Part shown: one piece after another, positions 1-14,360 of the stretch
Layout: each line of letters opens with the position of its first letter
Numbering within the stretch: the stretch's first letter is position 1
Origin: Apophysomyces variabilis
Lineage: Eukaryota; Mucoromycota; Mucoromycetes; Mucorales; Mucoraceae
Assembly: GCA_002749535.1 (NCBI GenBank)
Contig: MZZL01000404.1
Span: 219,065 to 283,064 of the forward strand
Direction: 5' to 3'
DNA: 64,000 nt
Made by a program: the position numbers and the translations under genes
Notes under the pieces: model-generated
Databases searched by the model: none
What the model saw: only the letters and a program-made list of their open reading frames with translations
What the model was told of the DNA's origin: nothing

Positions 1-602
1 TTTCAACTTAGCGTCAAGATCAGCGTACACATTGGCATCCACGTCAGAATCCACGCGGGCTTCCACCTTGACTAAATAAAATAGGTGAGGTGAGAAAAGA
101 GCATTTCTTCGACACTGATTGTATTGGAAAAGAAAAGGAATACAAGTTGAGCAACTTACGCTTCAAACCCTTAATGGCGGCAGATTGAATGGCACTGATT
201 TGGGCATTGCCGACCTTAATCAGACCACCAAGGATTTTAACATGCACGTTAAGACTAGCCTTGACTTGTTCGGTAATCTATGAATGACATTGTGTTTAAT
301 TCTCGTATTTCGACAAGCATTGCATCGCCGTTTGGACTTACGGAAGCAGAGATGGTACTAAGAATGTCAGCCTTGACCTTGGCCTTTACGGCAGCAATGA
401 TCTTTACGCGCAGATCTTCATCAGCCTTGACGGGGAAAGTGGTACGTTTGATCAAGTTGGTGTAATGGAAAATGGCGGGAGGTTGAGTGTTGTTGACCTG
501 GATGGCCGAGGCAACCTGAACTTTGGTTTGGACAGTGGGAGCAGCCGAACAGGTAAAGGCGAACAGGCCGAGGAGAAATACGAAGAGCGTTTTCAATTGC
601 AT
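1..602 (-). CDS. Small secreted protein, 5' part, cut by the window edge
   Basis: No family is recognised. Three exons are visible: 602-342, 277-160 and 71-1, joined by two short GT-AG introns (341-278 and 159-72). The reading frame stays open to the window edge, so the C-terminus is missing. The first 20 residues are a textbook signal peptide (MQLK, a Leu/Phe-rich core, then CSA before APTVQ), so the product should enter the secretory pathway. The mature part is rich in Val, Ala, Lys and Ile, with a loose recurring K-V-x-A pattern and an amphipathic look; no cysteine pairs or catalytic motif are visible. A TATA-like element lies about 90 bp upstream at 691-701. Signal peptide, splice sites and TATA box together make a real gene likely. 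The function is unknown; a small secreted effector-like or cell-surface protein is one guess. Confidence 0.7.
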
Positions 603-690
603 TGCAGCCGCAAGGAAAAGTGAAAGGAGAGGGAAGGGAGAGGCTGGAACGAAAGGATGGGGAAATTCGATGGGCCGTAAATTTTTGTAC

Positions 691-701
691 CCTTTATATT
701 T
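691..701 (-). promoter_or_regulatory. TATA-like box upstream of the secreted-protein gene
   Basis: On the minus strand the sequence reads AATATAAAGG about 90 bp before the ATG at 602, a normal distance for a fungal TATA element. The assignment is by position and consensus only. Confidence 0.45.
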
Positions 702-3700
702 GTTACGATCGACGTTCTATTGATCCGTTCGCTCAATGAAAGGAGCATGTTAACACGCGTCGCCACCTAGGAATCGTGTCGGAGATGTGTATGCAACAGA
801 ATAAAAGAGGCACGGAAGTCAAGGTGTCGGTTACCCTTTTCGGTGATATAGTAACAATACAGAATCTCCTGAAATTCACAAACTTTAACGGACGTTAAGG
901 AGTAGAACGGACATAAGCGGCATTGCACTGAAGGCAACGCAAGTTTAAATGGTACGAATCCAAATGAGGCGTGCCAGTGGCATGGAGAGGATCCCTTTTT
1001 GAAAGCATCAGCTAAACTCCGGCTGCTGTAAGACGTCCCTTAACCCAGACGATATAATGTTTAAGCTATCTCGTCATTAGTTAGTTCCGAATTCACTTTT
1101 GTCTATTGCGATGATTTAGAAAATCCTTCTTTTTTCAATCCTCGAGAAACTATAATTTTGTTTGTCCTATCTGAGATCGAAGCCGTGTAAGCAGTGACGT
1201 ATCGATGTAGTTGAGGACGATTTATCTAATGACTCTAGTACAGCCAACACAAAGTCTTTACATAATGGCCCTGGCAACTTTTTATCTACGGGTGTCATTG
1301 AGGATCTGAGAGATTCTATTCTTAACCGCAGAACAATAGAACAATTTCAACGGCTCATAGTGGGATACTTCAATTACAAACATTGCGGATATTGAAAATC
1401 GAGGTCGCCTATTTAACAAAAGCGGGCAGATTGGAAGCCGATCGATCACACCATTGACGAGAAACAATTGACTCTTTGAACCGATTGGTTCACTGTTCTG
1501 TATTTGCCAAATTTACCTGCTGAAGTATGTTAATAAACTAAATGAAACGAGTAGATAGGTCTCTAGATGAGAGATGTAGCATATATATGAATCTCCATTT
1601 TGCAGCAATTTGGTACACTTAATATTCGGTCGGTGAAAAGAAAGAGATACATGGTGTGTAAACGTCAGCGTTAGAAAACCATTTTCGATATGAACCAAAG
1701 TGAGCATGCATCGTTCGGCATGTTGATACGGTATGTCAAGGCAGGTCTCATTTGCAGTAATCATCGCAAGAAAAGCTACGGTACCTTAAATTAATTTGAC
1801 GCAATCCAGATCTTTGCAGATCCCACTGTCAGCCCGTCGTCATGTACAATGAAGGGACAACGTTTGTTGGCAATCGATGTTTCTGTGAAATACACTGGAA
1901 ACTGTATCTATTGGAAGCAGAGAAAGAGAAATTACCTGTTAATGTATAAAAAGGTGACGATAGGCTGTGCTCTCAATTAATGAATCTGGAAATAAACATA
2001 GGCAAATAAGAGTGTGTCTTTTTACAAGCTTTTTGCACATGAAGTAATGCTTTCTTGGGTCATACTTGGGCATTTTATAATTTCACGGCGAACGAAAGAC
2101 TGGATAGGGTTGACGGCTCCAAATTCCACTCTCCGGCGCATTTGAAGTTCCTAGGGTTATTTTTGTCGACCGTTAGACATGAACCTGTACCATGATGACA
2201 GAGGTACGCATTTCCAATGCGTAAGTACCAGGCATCACTTAGTGCAGGATCTTTGAGATGGATATCACTAGTTGCAGAATGGTACATCCATTCCAAGAAA
2301 AAAGAAGAAAAGAAAAAGGAAGAAATTGTACTTTCTTTTTGTTACCTTAACATTGCCAGGTTTAGAATAGGAGAATATGAATGAAACGCGTGTGGCCATG
2401 AGGCGATTAGCAACGGCTACTTCTGACAACAAATCTAAGTAGTCTAGCAAAACATAGCTTTGGATGCGTCTGAATTGTGTAGAGTAGGTGTCTGTCTTGT
2501 TTGACTTTCGTTTTCTCCTGCTTATGTCGGATCATCCGCAACTTTCCACCTGATTATTCCGGAGTTTTCATTTGCGGACACAGTCGAATAAAAAATGCTA
2601 TGAATGGAAGCTGTTTCCCAGGTGTGACCTTCCTGTGAGAGTAAAGAAAATGTTGTATTTTCCAGAGCTCTTTTTTTTTTATTTATTTTTATACACTCAT
2701 ACATCCGTAATATATAACATCTTCTTATCTACAAAAGCAACTGGTTTTTTTTGGCCTAGCATGTGTAGTAACCGGTTGGATGGGATTTAAGCAGCAACTC
2801 TAAATAAAGAGGTAACTACTGCAGAGCAATCAAATCCTGTGTGCATGAAAAAGCTAAGATGAACGCCAAGATTTCTGCTTCAGCCTGCAGACACTTTGTG
2901 AAATCCATGACCAAGTTTCCTTTGTTTAGGGAAACAGCATCTTTCTTTCCCAGTCTGCCTTCTACAATCTGATTGGCTAATCCTGTTCCCCCGGTGATCT
3001 AACTACTATACCCATGAAAATGCCTTTGTTTTCTGATTAAAACAACTCGCTATCATAGTAAAAGAAGTAAAACTGCTCTAAGAGGGCGATAGGTCCTTGA
3101 CAACACTGTCCAAAAAGTGTAGATGGGGAGCCTGAGCAGACATGTCATGCCGGTTGAACTGGGTTTGACCAAGCGTAAGTTGGATTGAACGAGCGACGAA
3201 CTTCCTTTTCTAGATTTCGCATCATCTTGTGATTACGCCCGACAACCATCACTTACTTCTTTCAGAAGTAGAACTATTTATGATATGTCAAATTAGCACG
3301 GGATATAAAGGATGCTTTTGTTTATTGAAGGGGGGGTTTGATGGTATTGACCTTTTCACTATTCAGAAAATGACGTTACATCCCTTTTACAGTTTGGCCC
3401 CCGCACTGACTATTTTATTCTCCTATAACCGAAAAAAAAAAAGAAAAAAGGGGGTTGTAATATATGTGTATATGTGTGTGTGTGAGAAAATAACAGTGGG
3501 ACTTTTTATTGAAAGCACTTTTATTCCTTTTGTCGGATGATCCCGATCAAACAGATTATTGTATTTGTATGATAGTATGGCAACCACAAGGGAAGTGATA
3601 TTATCCATATGACCTTTACCATAGACCAAAAGGGTTATTTTGTTGTTATTTTGCCAATAGGTAATGTGAATAGCTATTCTCATTGTACTCCCAATTTTAT

Positions 3701-4014
3701 TCGTCTCCAAAAACATAAGCTTGTCAATCTTCTTTTTGTCTCCTATTTTTATTTTTATTTTTATTTCTTTCACGTATAGATAGTATGAAACGTCGTTCTC
3801 ATTCTAAAACACTTTTGGAATGAGGTAATTTCGTCAAGTGTTTATGTTCGTTGACTGTCGGGGTTTGGGTTCACTTTTTCTAAGTCGCACAAAGCAGCAC
3901 CAAAAAAGTGTTACCACTTTTCAGAATCAATCCCATTGAACAGTCACACATAATGCGGACCGGTAAAAAAACCAAGGTTTCAAAATGTAGACCACTAGTG
4001 TTCTTTTGCTGACC

Positions 4015-4080
4015 CACATTTGCATCTTCTTTCTTCTTCTTCTTCTACTACCACTTTCTTTTTCTTTTAACAAGAAGGGT
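4015..4080 (+). promoter_or_regulatory. Pyrimidine-rich leader of the FHA-RING gene
   Basis: A nearly pure C/T tract built on TTCTTC repeats lies directly before the start codon at 4101. The same kind of tract precedes the NDR kinase, 14-3-3 and sterol reductase genes in this window. Such tracts are common near transcription starts of fungal genes. The role here is inferred from position. Confidence 0.4.
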
Positions 4081-4100
4081 TTCTATATTCTCTATATACA

Positions 4101-6169
4101 ATGGCTGACTATATTTGCCTTGCCATGTCATCCCAATATTCTGATCAAGTGGCGGACCATACTCCTTCAGTGCCTGTGTCCTCGTCTCCCTTCAGAAGGT
4201 CCCTCAATTTATCCCACAGTGCTTCCTCCTTGCTCGGACGACGGTTCTCAAGAAGTTCTCAGAATGAATCATCCACATCCCAAAGGCGGAATACCACAGC
4301 CAGCACTACTACTACATCAAATGCTATGTCGCCATCCTCTCAAGACCCGAAGCCTACAATGCATGTGCGAATAGTTCCCAACATTGAAAATCCAAGTCGC
4401 AGTCTTATATTTGACATTGTTGAACGTGATTTGGAAGCACACACCTATATTAAGGTCGGCCGGTTTACCGATCGATCAAGCTCCCCAAACAATATGTCAT
4501 TCAAAAGCAAAGTGGTCTCAAGAGCCCACTGCGAAATATGGTTGGATTCAGACGGCAAGGTACAGTTGCATAACCAAATTTTTTTTTGGGAACGTGACGT
4601 GTGAGTGAGACAGAGCGAGAGAGGTGATAGAAATGGAGAGAAGGTACGACTTTGGGGGGAGGGAAAGTGAAATAGACGCACAGAGGCAGAGAGTTTGGCC
4701 ATAGGGAAAGAGAGGGAAGGGCCATGTGAATGATACACAGCATTGTGGTACTGATGCGATCATGCCACTTAGCTCTATTTGCGAGACACCAAGTCCTCGT
4801 CTGGCACTTTTCTCAATCATGTCCGCCTAAGCCCCGCCAACCAAGAAAGTAGACCGACGGAGATTAGAGACGGTGATATTGTCCAGCTGGGTGTGGACTA
4901 TCAAGGGGGCCAAGAAGAAATCTATCGATCCGTCAAGATGCGATTTGAGCTCAACAGAAATAGAAATCGTCCACTTTCATTCAACATGACAGCATTCAAC
5001 AATCTACGAAATCTGACCAGTCTCTCCGCAGAGCACGCGATTCCAGCTGCACATCCAACAGCACCTGTTGTCCCCACTAAACCGCATTTGGATTCATGTA
5101 CCACGCAGCACCTGACACTCAAGTCATGCGATAAAAACGAAGTAGATGAATGCGTTATTTGTCTGTATGCACTGGCACCTTTTCAAGCACTCTTCGTGGC
5201 TCCTTGCTCTCATACCTATCATTACAAATGCATCCGTCCGCTTCTTCAGAGCTTTCCTGGATTTCAGTGCCCCATTTGCCGAACCTACTCCGACCTAGAA
5301 GCGAGCGTAGCGGTTGAAGTGGAGGATTTAATAGAAACCCAGCGTCGGGAAGAGACTCAGACGACGCCATCAGCATCACAAGTCATTGAAGAGGTCACTG
5401 AAGAAGAAAATGAAAGGATACCACCAGTTGACTCTTCCAGCGAAGAACAACAACCCCCCTCGTCACTGGAGCACTCAACAACACCTGCACAGCCAATCCC
5501 AGTCACTTCGGCATCAACAGAAGGCCAGGATCCCTTGTCAAGGACATTGGTGTCTTCCCCTACTTACTACAATGACCAATCTCGGTCGGAACGTAAGTCG
5601 CTCTTTCATTTATTTCTCCTTTAGAGATTCAATTCGCTTATAATTTTATATCCGTAGTTCGGGAATCTCAGGCTAGAGATCGGCGGACAGTGATCATGCC
5701 CTCTGAGGATACGCAGGCCGTGGAAATGGCTGAGGGCTGTCCGCAACCTTCGGAAACAACAACAACAACAAATGCTTCTGAACCACAACAACAACAATCA
5801 AGCAGACGTATGGGAGGTTCGAGTCTTATGGAAAAGATCAAAATGGCATTTTTTGAGAAGCGAAGAGCTATTGTGGTTCCCCGTGAGCAGGGAAGAAAAC
5901 GACAAAACAGGACCAGACCACGCTCTTATCCTAACGTCTTGCAACGGTTTGATTTTGAGGAAGATGAGATTCAGGAACCAGTACCAGAAGTCCCGAATAT
6001 TCCTTCATCCTCTGCAAATGCACCCGGAACATGCTACCGATCCCTGTCAATGCAGTCTGCCCTGACAACCCAGACCTTATCACGCCAATCCACTACTCAT
6101 CTGGCAGAGATTGAAGAGTTATCGGAAGAAGGGGCCTGTATACAACGAAATAGTCTCGTTATGATTTAA
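4101..6169 (+). CDS. FHA-RING E3 ubiquitin ligase, Dma1/Dma2 type
   Basis: Three exons (4101-4559, 4773-5592, 5658-6169) encode about 596 residues. A Ser-rich N-terminus leads into an FHA domain (about 105-195) with the phosphothreonine-pocket signature: VGRF, then SRAHCE, then DTKSSSGTFLNH, the last motif spanning the first intron. A C3H2C3 RING (about 280-322, starting CVICL, with CSHTYHYKC and CPIC) follows. The rest is Ser/Thr/Gln-rich and disordered. FHA followed by RING is the architecture of fungal Dma proteins (and CHFR/RNF8), ligases of the spindle-position and septation checkpoints; the first exon junction falls inside the FHA domain and restores it exactly. The C-terminal tail is longer than in S. 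pombe Dma1. The start at 4101 is the first in-frame ATG; ATG 4125 is an alternative. The first intron (213 nt) is long for this window and GA-rich. Confidence 0.88.
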
Positions 6170-7967
6170 ACCATATATGTATATTCTTTGTTTTTCTTTT
6201 CTATTGCTTATCAACCCTCTCCCCACCCCCCTGTACTATATCTTTTTTTTAGCGCACCCTCACAGACATATCTTTTACGCATTAACTCAAACGCGGGCCA
6301 AGGAAAGAAAAAAATTAGCCAAAAAAGTATTCTTTTTTTCCCCTTATTCCCTTGATATCATATTCGTTATATTTTTCATTTTTTTCTTCTTTTAAGGTTC
6401 AATATAGGAACAAGAGACAGAGAACCAAAAGGAAAAAGAAACGAGTGTTTTTTTGTAAATTTGCCACAGGATGATCTCCATTATTTTCTTTTGGAACTTG
6501 AACCAGTATTTGATATTCCCCTTACGCTTAATCAACAAGATGATCTACGACATGTAGTGGCTACTTGTTCATCTGCACGAGACTGTATAATAAATACTTT
6601 ATGTAGCTTAAAAAAGATACGCCGAACTCTCCTAATGTTTGTTATTCAATGACGATCTTTCACTTTCCTCACTAACCTATAGTACTGCTTTTTTTTTCTT
6701 TCGGTTCATCTACTCCGCCTTAGCCGATCTAGTCAACTGGCTTTGTACAACCGATCCAGGAACATGAAAACGGTGTCCCTATCCAATATTTCTCTTTTGT
6801 TTTCGGTCATTTAGTAAAATAGGATTATTATTCCCTATTGTTGTTATTGTTGTCAAATTCGTTGTCATGATAGGGGTGCTATGGTAGTAAGGGCGCTTCT
6901 AAGAAGGATTCGTTTTTTCATCCTTTTTTTTTTGCAATCAATCATTCTATTGTTTTGGTTTCACGAACTTTTTTTTTTGGCTTTGCTAGGCAGCAATTTA
7001 TTTTTTTACTATTTCCGAATGTTTGGATGCACGATGATGATGACGATGGAAGCTGATGGGAACACAATCTATCTCTTTCTTCTCGGACGTATTTTCATTT
7101 CCGTTTCCTAAGAAACAAGTTGTGAGGGGAGCAAAGTGTTGAATGCTCGTTAAATGTATTGCTGCTCTAAAGTTTATTAAGCCCTCGATGTCTATGATTT
7201 GCAAGCAAGAGAGGCACAAGGCTTCCGTTTCACAGCAGGTTAATAGAGAAGTAGTGTTGCTAGATTGCTTAAGATTGGAGCTGCTTTTTATTGGTTCCCA
7301 ATGTCAAATAGATTGACCCTACTTTGACGCATCCCATCTTTAGTTTTTCAATAGGTTCGTCAAGAAGCGCATATGAAAATGATACGTCAGGAAATACCAA
7401 AACGGACCAGCGACGTTGAACGCATGAATTGTCATAGCACAGAGAAAAAAAAGTTCGGCTGTCTTTGTACTTGTCTGACTTGGACTCTTCCATGACAGCA
7501 TGGACTCAGACACTTAGATAAGGCTTGTGTCAGCGACCCGTGAGAGGGGCTGTGCAGGTTTTGTGGATGGGTCAATCATGCACGAACGAACGAAAGACAT
7601 TAGAATAGGAAATAGTTCCAAAGGTGCACGATGCGGTGTCAGTATTTCCTTTTTCTCATAACATGTACTAACAATACAAAGTCCATGACGGGCTGCAGTA
7701 TGTGTCTATCTGCTTTTCTTGCCCTCTTTTCCTATTGTTGTTCCATCATCTCATGTTCTGTACCATATCGGTGATTTAACTTACTATTTCCTTTCATATC
7801 GATTTGCACTAGGGGACGAAATTGATTTTTCCGCAAAAGGCCGTACAGTGCTTTGCTTGGCATGGTTGCACCGTTGAAATAGAGCAGAGTCACCCCTTTC
7901 TTTTTTTAATATTTTATTTCTTTTTGCCAAGATATTCCAGGTTACATCCGAAATGAGGGGAGTTATT
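6170..7967. other. Spacer between the FHA-RING and HD-domain genes
   Basis: This holds the 3' ends of two convergent genes. It is T-rich, with many poly-T runs (6240-6400, 6880-7020) probably belonging to the 3' UTR of the plus-strand gene. A 63-codon plus-strand frame at 6461-6652 is preceded by an acceptor-like CCACAG, but no partner exon or homology was recognised. Nothing else is supported. Confidence 0.5.
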
Positions 7968-8995
7968 TCAGGAACGAAGATCATATTCTGCCTCGATCTG
8001 CTTTACAAAGAGTCGCATAAATTGGTCTCTTTCCTCAGCCATGACCTTTCCCGTAGTTGTCCTCATCATTGACTTTAAACGAAATAATTTTTCTAAAACA
8101 GAGGTTTGGCAAGATAAATCTTCCTCTCTATATCGATTTCGAAACTACTTTTTTTTTCCATAGATTACCTACCGTGGAAATGATTAATAGCCGTTCCATT
8201 GTTTTTACGTGTTTGCTGTTCATATTGTTCCTTGTTAATGTTTTTCAGAGGTTCTTGGTCTGCACTGAATAGAGGTGTGCCTTTAATGCCACTGTATGCC
8301 GCGCATCGAAGCACACCTTCAGATAACAGTGAAGAATACAAAATAGTTCAGTTTCCATGTGCCATGTATTACTGTTTTAATTCAATTTCTTACCAAAGGC
8401 GCCGATGGCATCCAATTTATCAGCGTCCTGAACACTATAACAATCATCGAGGATAAATCTTTAGTCATATGTATATACTATAGAAATAAGAGAAAAAGTA
8501 TGCTTCGAGCTCTTACGCATGGAGTTCGATACAATGGTTGCGCCATTCAACCTCGGTAGGATCATCCTTGGCATCATCCCAGCCTAATTCTTTTCGAAAC
8601 CCGACATGATCCACGATTCGGGCTACTAGCGCGGCGCGTTGCGCGTCGTAACCCAGACGCGTCAGGAATTGCTGAATAATCTCACCGCCCGTCTCTGGAC
8701 CATGGTGATACTTCCTGTCTCCAATATCATGGCATAAAGCAGCCAATTCAACAAGCTCAAGATCAACTTCTTTATTTCCTTGATTACGACTTTCTTTTGC
8801 AATATGCATGGCTAAAAATGTGCGGGGTTGATAAGTATCTACAGCAATCCCACCGGGTTTGATTATTGCTTTCTTTTGTTGGTTACCAAGACGCGTTACT
8901 CGGTCTACATGCAGCATATCATGAGAAGGATCAAGGCCCTGCATGTACTCTTGTACCATGTCTCTTGTCTGCTGAAGAATGGATATAGTAGACAT
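7968..8995 (-). CDS. HD-domain phosphohydrolase, YedJ-like
   Basis: Four exons (8995-8517, 8434-8394, 8316-8173, 8092-7968) give exactly 263 codons (262 residues). The metal-binding residues of the HD superfamily are in order: H25 and H29 in the SHDMLH motif, the H89-D90 doublet in LCHDIGD, and the distal Asp in VQDADKLDAIGAFG (about D163-D168), which sits on the 41-nt second exon. The C-terminal helix (KVMAEERDQFM onwards) is typical of the family. Members are metal-dependent phosphohydrolases, usually of uncharacterised substrate. Relative to compact bacterial relatives there is an extra segment of about 25 residues between the first His cluster and the HD doublet (about 38-62). The ATG at 8995 lies 290 bp from the divergent kinase start, so the two may share a promoter region. 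The splice model was decided by restoring HD-family motifs across every junction. Confidence 0.85.
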
Positions 8996-9285
8996 GGGTT
9001 CTAAAGATAAACAGAGTGGGGAGAGTAGAGAGAAAAAAAGAAAAAAGAGCAGAATAAAAGAATAGCCGAGATAGGAAAAGAGAACGAGGGTATGTTTGAA
9101 GGCGAGGCTTTATGACGATGGGCGGAGTTTTGGAATGGTTCATTCAGTCAACGTGGAAACAGTGAGGGGTTGAGCCATTTTTTATTTTTTCGTCTTTTTC
9201 TTCCCTTTCTCTCTTTTCATTTTCCCCTTTCGGTCTTCTTTTGTTTCTCTCATTTTTCTGTTCTGCTTTTGGGTGAATCGACATT
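8996..9285. promoter_or_regulatory. Divergent promoter region with a CT-rich tract
   Basis: 290 bp separate the start codons of the HD-domain gene (-) and the NDR kinase (+). From about 9178 to 9265 the plus strand is almost all C and T, the presumed kinase leader. No TATA box is obvious on either side. Shared regulation is an inference from geometry. Confidence 0.4.
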
Positions 9286-11330
<2,045 letters not shown>

Positions 11331-11791
11331 AAAGATACCAAAAAAGTTTTTGTTTAGTTTTCTTTTTTTTTCTGTTCACTATGCTCACGTAAAACGCAAA
11401 CACAATACATATTATCCATCCAAATCATAAGCTAGAAACAAAATGACAAGTGTAGCAAACCGGTTGATATTCTTCATTTTGGAGAGATACTATTTGAAGA
11501 CTAGACAGGCAAGCGAAAGATAGGATAGCCAAGATCAAACCGTTTTATCTTCTTTAATAAGCAACGAGAATACAAGAATTGCACTCTAACCTCAAATCGA
11601 GAGAACTGCTTCCCTCAAATACACCCGTAAGCTGCAAAATATACAAGCCAAAAAAAAGTAGTTCTAAATGAGAAAGTTTGCATGGATTGGGAAGAACGAA
11701 AGGAAAGAAGGGAATACATGTCTTCTCAATCCTTGTAGAAAGCAAGTGGGGAGGAGAGGTGGGGGAATGGTAGGATAGACAAAGGACGCGA
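11331..11791. other. Convergent 3' spacer between kinase and palmitoyltransferase
   Basis: This 461-bp spacer lies between two convergent stop codons. It is AT-rich with a poly-T run at about 11362-11372 and holds no recognisable gene; it is presumably both 3' UTRs. Confidence 0.6.
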
Positions 11792-14360
11792 TCATACTGG
11801 CGAATTGGATTGAGGATAATGATGGATGTCATATAGTGTATACCAGTCCACACGGGATGTGCACCAAAAATCAATGCAATTCGTCCAACAGCCTTGATCC
11901 ATGGCGTCGTGCTCCCTATGGGGATCGTCCCGTAGAGAATGCGCTCGGTGAATAGCGCGTGCTCCTGCTACAATCGATAGACATCCCAGTCCTCCTTGAT
12001 TTGTGCTACTAGAGGCATCACCCGTACCAGTAACAAGCCCACCAATATCAGCACCAACAAGAGCAGCAACAGCAGGTGATCTCGGTTCTCTTCGGCTACG
12101 TCGCCGTGATTTAATACTCTCGTTGGTCGTCGTACCGATAGCTATCTGGTATAGTTGGATCACCAGCAGACAAACACACCAAACTAGATGAAAGCAAACC
12201 CATGCTGCCAAGGCGGTCGTCCAAGCATCATAAGCAAAATAGTCACAGAGAGACCCGAGCGAACACTGTTTTAATTCAGGCGCCTTGTCCATGAGATCTA
12301 ATAAATTACAAAATGGCGTGCATAAGTCCGTGTTTGGGTCGAGATGAATCACTGCATGTTGCCATTTTGCCTTACATTCGACAGAAATAGTAACAAAGGT
12401 AATGATACTCAATCCTAAAAACACGAGAAATATCATAAATGATTTATGGTTACGAATGCCGATACAGTTGGCCATCCAAGGGCAATGACTAAAAGGAATA
12501 TGATGATAGTAGTGGGTTTAGCAGAGAGAAACATCAATCGAAGGGATGTCCTTTTTGTTTTCGCTTCCTAAAAAACTTAACTGGTCGAATCGAGCCACAC
12601 ATCGGTTGCATGTCTTGCAGTGTTTGGACATAAACGGCTTCCTAATCTAGATGCGTCTTATATGGTTAGCCGGGATTATCGGGGACCATTTAGGAACCTG
12701 TCATTCTCACCATGCATGTGGTACAAAAGTGTTGGTGATCTAATATTTTTCTTTCTGCCAATTCAAAAACAGTCTGACGCTGGATCTCTCGGCTGGTATA
12801 GGCAATAAAACCGGGATCGGCCAAGACAGCTGAATAGAAACAATACATGGCCACCATAAATGAAAACAAGAAGATAGCATGGACAACCGGCACATGTCTA
12901 TGGTCTATAGATATAACAAAAGAAAAAGGCAATATCGCCGTGAAGCAAAGCGTTAAACGGACAGTGTGCTCTCATTTTCTCATTCAATTTTTTTTTTTTT
13001 TTTTTACTTTTTACTGAGTACCTACAAAAGATAATCCAGATCCAAGTGATCCATACCCAAAAAGCGGAAGCTTGAAAAATGCTGGCAAGGTAAGGTGTGT
13101 TCAGCAGACCACCTGCTAATTTCATCACAGTGAAATTGGCAACGGCAAACTCGACAAAGGCTGCTGGAGCACCCAGATACCATGGCAGCCAGGCCAAGGT
13201 TTTCAATAAAAAAGGAAGCAGCACAAAAGGCAGGATATAAGCGATCACGTTGACCATACGCTAATCATTGATCAATGAACTTGTCGCATCCTCACTTAAC
13301 TTTTTTCCCTCTCTTTTCCCATAGGAAAAAAAAACCCCTCTCCTCCTGTATATCATGTGTAATGTATATGTATATCTACCTCGGATACGCGTCTAGTTTT
13401 TGTTGCTCGCTGCCATACAGAACCTAGACGCAGTTCATGCACAAGATCCAAAGGTGATTTTCCAAGACGATCACGGGCACTGGGATCCGCATCATGTCGA
13501 ACAAGATGTTGGATACAGAGCCGGTTCCCTTTCACCGTAGCCCAATGTAATGCTGTGGAATGATGATGGTCTCGGCGGTGGACATCGGCACCAAACCGCA
13601 GAAGCAGATCCACCATCAAGGCCTTCCCTTGATTGGCGGCCCACATCAACGGCGTATAGCCACCCACATCATCAGATATATCTAAATCCAATCCATACAA
13701 GATCAAATAGAGCATCACAAAGACATCGTTGCATTGCGCAGCCATATGAAGCACGTTGGATCCTTGACCATCCTTCAATGTCGGATCCGCACCGGCTTGC
13801 AAAAGTCGATGCATCGCTGCAATACTCCCACTCCTTTTTTGAATGCATAGGAAACAAAAAAAAAAGAATAACCATGGTTTGGTTCGCTTCTTGTTTCTCT
13901 TTTGCCCTGCTCTACCTTACTGCCCAATGCAATGGAGTTGATTTCCATTCGGCTCCGATAGGATCAATGGGTGCACCACGGTCCAATAAATAGGAAATGC
14001 AATCGACATGATTCCCCGCAGCTGCATAGTGTAACGCGGTAGTCCCTTTCTCATTCACATCGTTTGGTGTCGCATAATGATTTTCAACAAGGTAAATAAG
14101 CGATTGAACTGAGCCTCGTTTAGCCGCTTCGAAAATGGTCACTTTTTTTTTTGGTATTGAACGAATGAATGAATGAGTTCCATGGCAACTCGTTAGCAAC
14201 GATCGAACAACAAAAGAAGAAGAAGAAAAAAGGAAAGAGCTCAACCTTCAGGCTCATGGCTATGTAATATGGCAGGTGTAGGTTCAGGTTGTTGTTCGTC
14301 GTCGTCAATGCTCGATAATAAGGGCTGTTTGTCCTCTCGCGCATCACGGATTGTGGCCAT
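11792..14360 (-). CDS. Ankyrin-repeat DHHC palmitoyltransferase, Akr1 type
   Basis: Seven exons (14360-14246, 14141-13916, 13833-13380, 13260-13022, 12897-12711, 12646-12582, 12488-11792) give 661 codons (660 residues). About six ankyrin repeats (residues 38-260; motifs such as [33 protein letters not shown]) precede about six membrane segments. The cysteine-rich loop HFCTTCM...KHCKTCNRC leads to DHHC at about 428-431, with the active motif split by an intron between the two His codons. The family S-acylates proteins at the Golgi or endocytic membranes; Akr1 modifies casein kinases in yeast. The C-terminal DFW...DWYTLYD segment is typical. The donor used in exon 6 (GTTAAG) is weak but is the only one that restores DHHC. 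The disordered Ser/Arg loop near 535-560 is unremarkable. Confidence 0.92.

Larger units (their letters stand above)
603..4100. other. Gene-poor spacer of 3.5 kb
   Basis: No intact gene is visible here. The DNA is AT-rich with homopolymer runs and a short TG/TA repeat at about 3462-3484. Only short unconserved open frames occur. One stretch on the minus strand (about 1990-2450) has a coding look and a faint resemblance to the C-terminal part of SNAPC3-type proteins; it is listed under findings. The right end (about 4015-4075) is the pyrimidine-rich leader of the FHA-RING gene. Confidence 0.5.

Noticed and set aside
6461..6652. 63-codon plus-strand frame after an acceptor-like site
   Set aside because: No upstream exon or recognised family; it may be part of a 3' UTR.
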